From an uncultured Opitutia bacterium (GTDB lineage: Bacteria; Verrucomicrobiota; Verrucomicrobiia; Opitutales; Coraliomargaritaceae), in the NCBI GenBank assembly GCA_937899295.1, contig CALBPO010000092.1, forward strand, positions 1 through 15,973: DNA of 15,973 nt. Direction: 5' to 3'. The notes below the pieces were generated by a model, which was not told the DNA's origin, did not search any database, and was given only the letters and a program-made list of their open reading frames with translations. Below are positions 8,206 to 14,806 of this stretch, one piece after another. The translations under genes were made by a program, and so were the position numbers. Each line of letters opens with the position of its first letter. Position 1 is the stretch's first letter.

Positions 8206-9963
8206 ATGTCCTCGATTCGCATATTATCTGACCGGGTCGCCAACCAAATCGCTGCTGGCGAAGTAATTGAGCGCCCTGTCGCTGTGGTCAAAGAGCTCGT
8301 CGAAAACAGTATCGATGCAGGTGCCACAAGGATCGAGGTCGAGATTCGCAACGGTGGCAAATCTTACATTCGCATCGAGGACAACGGCAAGGGTATGAGC
8401 CCCGATGAAGCACTCCTCTCGCTAGAACGCCACGCCACCAGCAAAATTCGCGAGGCGGCCGATCTAAACGTAGTTTCCAGCTTTGGCTTTCGCGGTGAAG
8501 CGCTGCCCTCGATCGCGTCGGTCTCGCGCTTTACCCTACGCAGTCGTTCTGAGGGCTGGGAGCACGGCACTGAGATTAAAATCAACGGCGGCAAACTAAT
8601 CGAAAAGAAAGACTGCGGCATGCCCGTCGGCACTGTGATTGAAGTCGCACAGCTCTTCAATTCAGTGCCTGCACGGCGCAAGTTCCTCAAGACCGATCCG
8701 ACTGAGAGCGCCCATATTACCTACAATACGCGGCTCTTTGCGGTGGCCCATCCCAGAGTCGCCTTCCGCGTGCTTGATAGTGGACGCACTATCTTTCAAT
8801 CCCCAGCCTGTGAGGATCTCCGGGATCGCATAGCCGAGATCTGGGGGCGTAGCCTAGCCGACGATTTGATCTCCGTCGATGTGAGCGATCCCAAGACCGG
8901 ATACCGATTGACTGGACTCACCGCCAAGCCAGGCGTCGGTCGTTCTACCCGCCGCGAACTTGTTACCCTAGTCAACCGCCGACCAGTCGACAGTCGCACA
9001 CTCGGTTTCGCCGTGCTCGATGCTTATCATGGTCGCATCCAAAAAGGGCGTTATCCGCCTGCCTTTCTCTTTCTCGAAATCGAGCCACAAGAGGTCGACG
9101 TCAACGTCCACCCCGCAAAGCGCGAGGTGCGTTTTCGAAACGACGGCGCGATCCGTCGCTTTGTGCTCGGAGCAATCACCGACACCCTGACGGTCGCGAC
9201 CGTAGCCGAGCGCCCAAAAGCGGAGTTAAGAGCGCCGGCAGCAAAAAATGAAATCGATCCCGCTCAACCTTTGAAACCTGCCGTCTCTCTAGGGCCAATT
9301 TCAACGAAACCAAGAGCGGCCAAGACATCGACTGCGCCAAGAATTATTGAATCACAAAAGCTGGCAGAACCTGCAAAAGTCAACACCCCGGCATGGCGGC
9401 TGATCTCAATTTTGAAGAAGCAATACGGGCTCTTTGATACGCCGCGCGGACTCGTCATGCTGCACATACGCTACGCCGACCAGCGAGTGCGTTTTGAGCG
9501 CATCTTGAGAAGCTATAAAGAAAGCACGCCGCCAAGCCAAAGCCTACTCATCCCGCAGGCCATCGAACTAGAACCGCTCGCCTCTGAGGCACTGCTCACG
9601 CACTTAGATTTGATCAACGAACAGGGCTTCCAAGTTGAAGAATTCGGCCGTCACTTTTACCGCATAGAATCCTTACCCGCATGGCTAGAGCCGGAGCAAG
9701 CGGAAGATTTTATCCGCGACATGGTCGACCTCCTCCGCCAGCGTGGAGGATCTCGCAAGCAAAGCGAACTCATTTGGGAATCGGTAGCCAAGCTGGCCGT
9801 CGGAGGCAGCTACCGCCGTAAGGACACTATGAGCGAGGCCGCCGTTCAGCAACTAGCCGAAACCCTAATCACTTGCGAGACGCCTCATACCTCACCCTTC
9901 GGTAAGCCGACTTTTAACGAAATCACTTGGAGCGAATGGGAACGCCGTTTTGGCAAAGGATAA
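8206..9963 (+). CDS. mutL: DNA mismatch repair protein MutL, lacking a canonical endonuclease site
   Basis: MutL links mismatch recognition by MutS to strand incision and removal. The N-terminal GHKL ATPase domain is intact in this 585-residue protein: [11 protein letters not shown] (residues 30-40, general base Glu30 and Mg ligand Asn34), DNGKGM (59-64) and GFRGEAL (94-100). A Pro/Ala/Lys-rich linker spans roughly 340-395 and is followed by the dimerisation domain. That domain lacks the metal-binding signatures of endonuclease-type MutL: the DQHA(X)2E(X)4E site reads [12 protein letters not shown] (420-431), and the CPHGRP site reads SPFGKP (563-568). The start is ATG 8206, which begins the family's I-R-I-L-x-D segment; the TTG at 8158 would only add 16 unconserved residues. 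A LOG-family gene follows after 33 bases in the same direction. Confidence 0.95.
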   Translation: MSSIRILSDRVANQIAAGEVIERPVAVVKELVENSIDAGATRIEVEIRNGGKSYIRIEDNGKGMSPDEALLSLERHATSKIREAADLNVVSSFGFRGEALPSIASVSRFTLRSRSEGWEHGTEIKINGGKLIEKKDCGMPVGTVIEVAQLFNSVPARRKFLKTDPTESAHITYNTRLFAVAHPRVAFRVLDSGRTIFQSPACEDLRDRIAEIWGRSLADDLISVDVSDPKTGYRLTGLTAKPGVGRSTRRELVTLVNRRPVDSRTLGFAVLDAYHGRIQKGRYPPAFLFLEIEPQEVDVNVHPAKREVRFRNDGAIRRFVLGAITDTLTVATVAERPKAELRAPAAKNEIDPAQPLKPAVSLGPISTKPRAAKTSTAPRIIESQKLAEPAKVNTPAWRLISILKKQYGLFDTPRGLVMLHIRYADQRVRFERILRSYKESTPPSQSLLIPQAIELEPLASEALLTHLDLINEQGFQVEEFGRHFYRIESLPAWLEPEQAEDFIRDMVDLLRQRGGSRKQSELIWESVAKLAVGGSYRRKDTMSEAAVQQLAETLITCETPHTSPFGKPTFNEITWSEWERRFGKG

Positions 9964-9996
9964 ATCCATACAACAACAATCCACCTAGACTAAACT

Positions 9997-10845
9997 ATGA
10001 CACTACCCCGTGATCCCTCCCCCGAAGATTGGCCACTTAAGGCTTATAAAAACCTCAGTTTCTTAAATAGCGACCCTGCTCGTAACATCCGCGTACTTTG
10101 CGAGATGACGGAACCCGGTCTCCGCTTCGCGGAGCAAAAAGTCAAAGATACCATTGTGCTTTTCGGCTCTGCCCGGACGAAAACGATCGAAGTTGCCGAT
10201 AAAGAACTCACTGCAGTCCAAGCCACGATCAAAGACCCTGAGAACCTCACGGCTCAAGAAAAGCAAAGCCTCCACCAAGCGGAGTGCGCAGTCAAATCTG
10301 CGCCCTACTATAATGCGGCGGTGCAGCTATCGGAGTCGTTGACCCGATGGTCGATGAGTCTACCTAAAGAACACCAAAGGCGTTTCCTAATTTGTTCGGG
10401 CGGGGGACCTGGCATCATGGAGGCGGCCAATCTTGGCGCACGCAATGCAGGCGGCAAATCTGTAGGCCTCGGTATCAGCTTGCCCTTCGAACAAGGCGTC
10501 AACGAATTCATACCCGAAGAATTGAAGTTTGAGTTCCACTATTTCTTTGTGCGCAAATACTGGTTCGTCTTATTAGCCAAAGCACTCGTCGCCTTCCCTG
10601 GCGGCTTCGGCACGATGGATGAACTCTTTGAAACACTCACTCTAGTACAAACTAAGAAGATCGAGGAAGCGCCACCCATCGTGCTGTTCGGAAGCGAATT
10701 TTGGAATGACGTCTGCGATTTCGATGCACTCGTCAAATGGGGCACCATTTCGCCAGAGGATGTCGATCTATTCAAGATTGTCGATACGGTCGAAGAGGCG
10801 CACGACTACATCGTCGATTGCCTTACAAAACGGTTTTTGTCGTAG
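9997..10845 (+). CDS. LOG-family (TIGR00730-type) Rossmann-fold protein
   Basis: The C-terminal half is a LOG fold: SGGGPGIMEAAN (residues 134-145) and PGGFGTMDEL (201-210) are the nucleotide-binding and catalytic signatures. LOG enzymes hydrolyse nucleoside 5'-monophosphates to base plus ribose 5-phosphate; plant and some bacterial members thereby activate cytokinins. Older annotations as lysine decarboxylase are wrong for this family. At 282 residues it is longer than the small LOGs of about 190, with the extra length in the N-terminal 120 residues, which include a charged helical segment (about 65-100). The substrate is not predictable. ATG 9997 follows the mutL stop by 33 bases, so the two are probably co-transcribed, but a functional link to repair is not evident. 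No Shine-Dalgarno sequence is present. The convergent cfa-type gene ends 25 bases downstream with no terminator between them. Confidence 0.9.
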   Translation: MTLPRDPSPEDWPLKAYKNLSFLNSDPARNIRVLCEMTEPGLRFAEQKVKDTIVLFGSARTKTIEVADKELTAVQATIKDPENLTAQEKQSLHQAECAVKSAPYYNAAVQLSESLTRWSMSLPKEHQRRFLICSGGGPGIMEAANLGARNAGGKSVGLGISLPFEQGVNEFIPEELKFEFHYFFVRKYWFVLLAKALVAFPGGFGTMDELFETLTLVQTKKIEEAPPIVLFGSEFWNDVCDFDALVKWGTISPEDVDLFKIVDTVEEAHDYIVDCLTKRFLS

Positions 10846-10870
10846 CGAATAACGAAGCAAAGCAAACAAA

Positions 10871-12226
10871 TTAATTCTTTTCGATCACGACGTGCTGCAC
10901 GTCAATCAGATCTGCGTCAAAGCCTGCCTCGCAATAACTTAGATAGTAGTTCCACTTGCGACGAAAAGCCTCATCAAAGCCAAGCGCGTCCACAGTCGAC
11001 TTAGCGGCATTGAAACTCGCCGACCAACGGCGGAGAGTTTCGGCGTAGTCGTGGCCGAAGGCTTCCATCTTGATCACCGCGGCTTCGCCAGCACTCGCAA
11101 GGTGCTCGCAGATTGCACTAGGCGAAGGCAAGTGCCCACCTGGAAAAATGTGTTTTTGTATCCAATCGCAACTTCGGCTATAGCTTTCATAACGCTCATC
11201 GGGAATCGTGATTGCTTGAATGACTGCGCGCGCCTTTGGCTTGAGCGACTGACTGACAATTTGAAAATAACTGTCTAAATATTCGCGGCCGACGGCCTCA
11301 ATCATTTCGCAGGAGAGGACGGCATCGTATTGACCTGTTTGAATGCGATAGTCCTCTAGCACGATCTCAACTCGATCGCTTACGCCCTCGTGCTCAAACA
11401 GATCCTTAGCGTAGGCAAACTGCTCTTCAGACAAGGTGATCGTTTTTACGCGGCAGCCACGCTGCGCGGCACGGAGTGCGAGCGCGCCCCAACCCGAACC
11501 TATTTCGAGGATGGTGTCACCCTCACCCACGTCTGCCAGGTCTAGCATGCGGTCGATTTTATTAAGCTGTGCTTGCTCTAGGCTCTCCTCGAGCGACTGA
11601 AAGAGAGCGCTGGAATAAGTCATGCTTGGATCAAGGAAGGTTTGGTAAAAATCGTTACTTAAGTCGTAGTGCGCTTGGATATTTTCCTTACTTCGCTCCA
11701 GAGTATTGCGGCGAGCCTTGTGGTAGATAAGGTTGGCTTGCTTTGCTAGGATCGAGAAACCTCGACCTATGCGGCCTAAATCTTTTTGATTTTTTGCAAG
11801 CAGATGGAGTAGCCCAGAAAGGTCATGTGTATCCCAATCGCCTTCGACGTAGGCTTCCCCAAAACCAATGCTTCCGCCGGAGAGAACCTTATTAAAAAAA
11901 TGGGGGTTTTTAATGTCAAGCTGGAGCACCGGAGAACTGCGATCGCCAACAAAAGCTCGAACCCCACTCGGAAAAGTGATTTGTAAATTACCACCATTTA
12001 AATTGCGTAGGATCCAAGCGAATACGCGCTCGAGCGCGCGGAGGCGTTTCCTAGGCACACTCTTAGCAGATGCGGGAAGCACTCTCGAATCACCCCCACG
12101 CGGACTGACTCGCTCGAATTTGGCTTCCGACTCCGTAGTCTTTGACGGTGTGATTTCCGAAGACTGAAACTCACTCGCTGGACGCTGACTGTTTCCGGTT
12201 AAGCTGACTTGTTTCGAGGGATCCAT
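10871..12226 (-). CDS. Cfa-family SAM-dependent fatty-acyl-phospholipid methyltransferase
   Basis: This 451-residue enzyme belongs to the cyclopropane-fatty-acid synthase family, which adds a SAM-derived carbon to the double bond of membrane acyl chains. Landmarks are HYDLSNDFYQTFLD (residues 186-199), SAM motif I EIGSGWG (241-247), the conserved Glu310 in IEAVG, and the IQKHIFPGGHLPS block (356-368). By alignment from memory with E. coli Cfa, two bicarbonate-site residues are changed: the Cys of the YSC motif is Ser206 and the His near the end of the core is Gln337; Tyr394 is kept. Residues 1-60 are a polar, probably disordered extension. ATG 12226 lies within the last 28 bases of the DUF1295 gene, so translation is likely coupled. 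It is the last gene of the desaturase operon. Confidence 0.9.
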   Translation of the reverse strand: MDPSKQVSLTGNSQRPASEFQSSEITPSKTTESEAKFERVSPRGGDSRVLPASAKSVPRKRLRALERVFAWILRNLNGGNLQITFPSGVRAFVGDRSSPVLQLDIKNPHFFNKVLSGGSIGFGEAYVEGDWDTHDLSGLLHLLAKNQKDLGRIGRGFSILAKQANLIYHKARRNTLERSKENIQAHYDLSNDFYQTFLDPSMTYSSALFQSLEESLEQAQLNKIDRMLDLADVGEGDTILEIGSGWGALALRAAQRGCRVKTITLSEEQFAYAKDLFEHEGVSDRVEIVLEDYRIQTGQYDAVLSCEMIEAVGREYLDSYFQIVSQSLKPKARAVIQAITIPDERYESYSRSCDWIQKHIFPGGHLPSPSAICEHLASAGEAAVIKMEAFGHDYAETLRRWSASFNAAKSTVDALGFDEAFRRKWNYYLSYCEAGFDADLIDVQHVVIEKN

Positions 12227-12984
12227 GGGAAGAAGGCATTCGTCGACGATTGGTATCGGCGGTAAGCCTCACCGCGACTCTTGAGCGAGGACATCTCAGC
12301 ATAGGGCACACCGGTCAAAAAACGAAGAAAAATGAACATAGCAATGGGACCAACCAGAGCGAACCAAACCGATGATGAGCCCACAGCAAAAGCGAGGTAA
12401 GCGAACCAGTGCAACCATTCGAAAAAATAGTTCGGATGACGTGAGTAGCGCCAAAGGTGATCCTGACAGACGCAACCTTTGTTGTCAGGATTGGAGCGAA
12501 AGGTAGCTAATTGGCGGTCAGCGATCCATTCCCCTAACATCGCAGAAATCCCGATTAAAACGGCTAGGGTGTCTGTCCATGCCCAAACTGGTTGGGGATT
12601 TTGCATCGCGATGCTGACCGGAAATAGAAAAAGCGCGATAAAAACAATTTGGGCGAGAAACAGAAAGAAAAAGTTTCGGGCAGACTGTGCGCCCCAATGT
12701 TCCGCGAGTGCCTTGTAGCGGGGGTCCTCGTGCCCCGCGAAGACACGGTCTTTAAACAGGTGAAAGCTGAGCCTAAAAGACCATAAAAATATGATCAATA
12801 AAACCGCCCATGAGCGAATGGATTCCAACTCCGCTACCGTATGATAAACTAAAGCAGATAAGCCCAAGCCAGCAGTCCAAATGGTATCAATAATCGCCAT
12901 GAGCTTGAGTTTGCGAGCGATCAGGTAGGCAGCAGATGCTACAAAGAATCCGATGCAGAAAAAACTAATCCAGAAGCTTAGCAT
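12199..12984 (-). CDS. DUF1295 membrane protein (steroid 5-alpha-reductase-like)
   Basis: The 261-residue protein is an integral membrane protein with about six or seven hydrophobic helices (for example residues 2-22, 60-76, 104-125, 138-154, 190-222). It carries the DUF1295 signatures ADRQLATFRSNP (155-166) and LWRYSRHPNYFFEW (177-190). The R-H-P-N-Y-F-x-E string is shared by this family with steroid 5-alpha-reductases and isoprenylcysteine methyltransferases and lies in their cofactor-binding region. Reductase or methyltransferase activity on a lipid is therefore the best guess, but no substrate is known. ATG 12984 follows the desaturase stop after a single base, and its own end overlaps the start of the Cfa-type gene by 28 bases. 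This tight packing argues for joint action on membrane lipids. Confidence 0.88.
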   Translation of the reverse strand: MLSFWISFFCIGFFVASAAYLIARKLKLMAIIDTIWTAGLGLSALVYHTVAELESIRSWAVLLIIFLWSFRLSFHLFKDRVFAGHEDPRYKALAEHWGAQSARNFFFLFLAQIVFIALFLFPVSIAMQNPQPVWAWTDTLAVLIGISAMLGEWIADRQLATFRSNPDNKGCVCQDHLWRYSRHPNYFFEWLHWFAYLAFAVGSSSVWFALVGPIAMFIFLRFLTGVPYAEMSSLKSRGEAYRRYQSSTNAFFPWIPRNKSA

Positions 12985-12985
12985 C

Positions 12986-13894
12986 CTAGGATTCGATAGG
13001 CGGGGTCGCTTCGGCTTCTTCGTAGATTTTCTTGGGGTATACTTTTAAATCCCAGACGAGGCCTAACTTTTCAAGCGCACAGAGCCCCCAATAGCTCATA
13101 TCAAACTCCCACCAATACATGCCCTGGCGTGCGGAAAGGGGCCAGCGGTGGTGGTTATTATGCCACCCTTCTCCAAAGGTGAGCAAGGAGACCCACCAAC
13201 TGTTGCGGCTTTCGTCGTCGGTCACAAAACGCTTAGTGCCGACGATGTGAGTGACTGAGTTGACGCAAAATGTGACGTGATAGACCAAGACAGTACTAAG
13301 AAAGAAACCCCACATTACAAGCTGCAGGCCGCTGGTGCCCAGCGCAGGGTAGAAAGCATTGAGTCCCGCACCGGTGACGAAAAGTAGAATGATTAACGAA
13401 AGCACTGGCAGGACATGGAAACGATCGATGAAGCGCAGCTCTGGATACTTAGTGAGGTCTTTGATTCGGTCATGCTGGATCGAACCGTAAGCACGACAGA
13501 GCACCCAGCCGATGTGCGCCCAAAAAGCGTCCTTGGTCACTGGCGAGTGGATGTCTTCCTCCTTATCGGAATGTTGATGATGGTGTCTGTGATTGGCTGC
13601 CCACCACATAGGGCCTAACTGCGCGGAAGAAGTACCCACCCAAGCCATGATGAACTGAAAGGTACGACTTGTTTTGAATGCACGGTGAGAAAAATAGCGA
13701 TGAAAACCAGCAGTTAGTGCAAAGACTCTAACTACGTAGGTAACCGCGAGTGCCACTACAGCAACCCAGCTGAAACCAGTAAAAAAGACCCCGAGCGCGA
13801 ACAAGTGCATGAAGAAAATGGGAGAAGAAGCCATCAATAGACGGTTATCCTCATCACGAAGCGCATGTTGTAGAATCGTTCGTATTTTTTGCAT
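12986..13894 (-). CDS. Membrane fatty acid desaturase (stearoyl-CoA desaturase family)
   Basis: This 302-residue di-iron membrane enzyme introduces a cis double bond, most likely delta-9, into an acyl-CoA or lipid-bound acyl chain. All three histidine boxes are present: HRYFSH (residues 65-70), HRHHH (102-106) and HNNHH (245-249) within the family string GEGWHNNHHRWP, plus His216 in NSVTH. Hydrophobic segments at about 25-60, 80-95 and 160-215 fit the four-helix topology. It is short, without an extra rubredoxin or cytochrome b5 domain, so it needs separate electron donors. ATG 13894 starts the first gene of the operon. A palindrome (13907-13924) lies 12 bases upstream of this start. No Shine-Dalgarno sequence is seen. 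Confidence 0.93.
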   Translation of the reverse strand: MQKIRTILQHALRDEDNRLLMASSPIFFMHLFALGVFFTGFSWVAVVALAVTYVVRVFALTAGFHRYFSHRAFKTSRTFQFIMAWVGTSSAQLGPMWWAANHRHHHQHSDKEEDIHSPVTKDAFWAHIGWVLCRAYGSIQHDRIKDLTKYPELRFIDRFHVLPVLSLIILLFVTGAGLNAFYPALGTSGLQLVMWGFFLSTVLVYHVTFCVNSVTHIVGTKRFVTDDESRNSWWVSLLTFGEGWHNNHHRWPLSARQGMYWWEFDMSYWGLCALEKLGLVWDLKVYPKKIYEEAEATPPIES

Positions 13895-13906
13895 AATAGA
13901 ATAAAT

Positions 13907-13924
13907 TGAAGGAACGTTCCCTCA
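13907..13924. promoter_or_regulatory. Near-palindromic candidate operator between desaturase operon and SRPBCC gene
   Basis: TGAAGGAACGTTCCCTCA is an 18-base palindrome with one mismatched pair and a perfect 10-base core GGAACGTTCC. It sits in the 88-base divergent gap, 12 bases before the desaturase start codon and 58 bases before the SRPBCC start. Size, symmetry and position fit a dimeric regulator such as a TetR-type fatty-acid regulator, but no regulator gene is in the window. Confidence 0.5.
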
Positions 13925-13982
13925 CAAACTAACTTACAACAAAGATCAAGTAAGGCAAGTTGCTGCAAGACGATATTTTCTA

Positions 13983-14441
13983 GTGCCCAAAATCCACCAA
14001 CTCCACAGTGAATTAACGATCCAGACAGATTTGGACACTGCTTGGGACTTTATACGCTCGCCAAAGAATCTAGACCTCAGCACGCCCGATGACATGGTCT
14101 TTGAGATCGTCAGTGATCTACCCGAGGAGATGCACGAAGGCCTTCTGGTCGAATATCGAGTAGGTATTCCGATGATAGGGAAGCAAACTTGGCTGAGCGA
14201 GCTAAAGCACATCCGCGAGCGGCAGTCCTTCGTAGACGAGCAACTGATTGGCCCCTATAAGCTATGGTTCCACTATCATGAGATTTCCGAGGTCGAAGCC
14301 GGCGTGCGATTCGTCGACCACATAGACTACATTATGCCATTCGGCCCCTTAGGCGCAATCGCCCGCGCAATTTATGTAAAGAGGGAGCTGAAGCGGATAT
14401 TCGACTACCGCACTGAGGCGATGATTCGCCACTTTGCTTAG
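13983..14441 (+). CDS. SRPBCC (START-like) ligand-binding protein
   Basis: The 152-residue protein has the SRPBCC/START-like helix-grip fold pattern. It opens with a strand (IHQLHSELTIQTDLDTAWDF), carries the block FVDEQLIGPYKLWFHYH (residues 83-99), then the strand VRFVDHIDYIMPFGPLG, and ends in a long helix containing VKRELKRIFDYR (132-143). Such proteins bind hydrophobic ligands in a deep cavity. The start is GTG 13983, since the conserved first strand begins a few residues later and no ATG precedes it. It is transcribed away from the desaturase operon and shares its upstream region, so a role in handling lipids or sensing fatty acids is inferred. There is no signal peptide, so it should be cytoplasmic. 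Confidence 0.8.
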   Translation: MPKIHQLHSELTIQTDLDTAWDFIRSPKNLDLSTPDDMVFEIVSDLPEEMHEGLLVEYRVGIPMIGKQTWLSELKHIRERQSFVDEQLIGPYKLWFHYHEISEVEAGVRFVDHIDYIMPFGPLGAIARAIYVKRELKRIFDYRTEAMIRHFA

Positions 14442-14471
14442 ATTGATTATGTACACTCAAGCTTCTATGAG

Positions 14472-14518
14472 GCGTCTTTCTGCATAGGCAGACTAGATTC
14501 TGCTCCCAGCGAAGACGC
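14472..14518 (+). repeat. Nested inverted repeats with mutually exclusive hairpins
   Basis: GCGTCTT (14472-14478) pairs with AAGACGC (14512-14518). Inside, TCTGC (14479-14483), GCAGA (14488-14492) and TCTGC (14499-14503) allow two alternative hairpins that share the middle segment. No T tract follows, so it is not a standard terminator of the SRPBCC gene. Confidence 0.45.
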
Positions 14519-14615
14519 GACAGCCTCCAGATTATAGTCATTGACAGGCCGAAATGATTACCGCTTAAGTTGTATATCGCGTTACGGAAAACGTACTCAT
14601 AATGCGCCGCATCTT

Positions 14616-14631
14616 TTGTCCGCATGGACAA
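14616..14631. repeat. Inverted repeat TTGTCC/GGACAA
   Basis: TTGTCC, the spacer GCAT and GGACAA form perfect 6-base arms. It could be a compact hairpin in the rho leader or a protein-binding dyad. No promoter element could be tied to it. Confidence 0.4.
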
Positions 14632-14655
14632 TTAACCACATGCAAAATCAGCCCT

Positions 14656-14738
14656 GTGGATGATCGACCCGATGAGAGACTGCCACTGGTCTATTCGTTC
14701 TAACGCACCTCACTACATTGCTCTGGGTAATCATCCAC
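14656..14738 (+). repeat. Long-range stem in the rho leader
   Basis: GTGGATGAT (14656-14664) is exactly complementary to ATCATCCAC (14730-14738). Nested in the same order, ACCC (14667-14670) pairs with GGGT (14725-14728) and AGAG (14675-14678) pairs with CTCT (14721-14724). Together they give 17 pairs enclosing a loop of about 42 bases. The structure ends 68 bases before the rho start codon. Confidence 0.55.
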
Positions 14739-14806
14739 CAGCATGCGACCTGCCACGGCTAGTCACACCTTTTCACTAATTTATTAAAGCACACACGCGC
14801 CATGCT

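Larger units (their letters stand above)
14442..14806 (+). other. Structured non-coding leader upstream of rho
   Basis: No credible gene fills these 365 bases. Three structured elements are visible on the plus strand: nested repeats at 14472-14518, a 16-base inverted repeat at 14616-14631, and a long-range stem at 14656-14738. A TTGACA at 14541-14546 has no convincing -10 partner. In E. coli rho is controlled by attenuation in its own leader, so an analogous regulatory leader is an attractive inference here. Confidence 0.5.

Noticed and set aside
14332..14631. Minus-strand 99-codon frame over the end of the SRPBCC gene and the rho leader
   Set aside because: Arg/Ser-rich, no recognisable pattern, overlaps a real gene and the structured leader.
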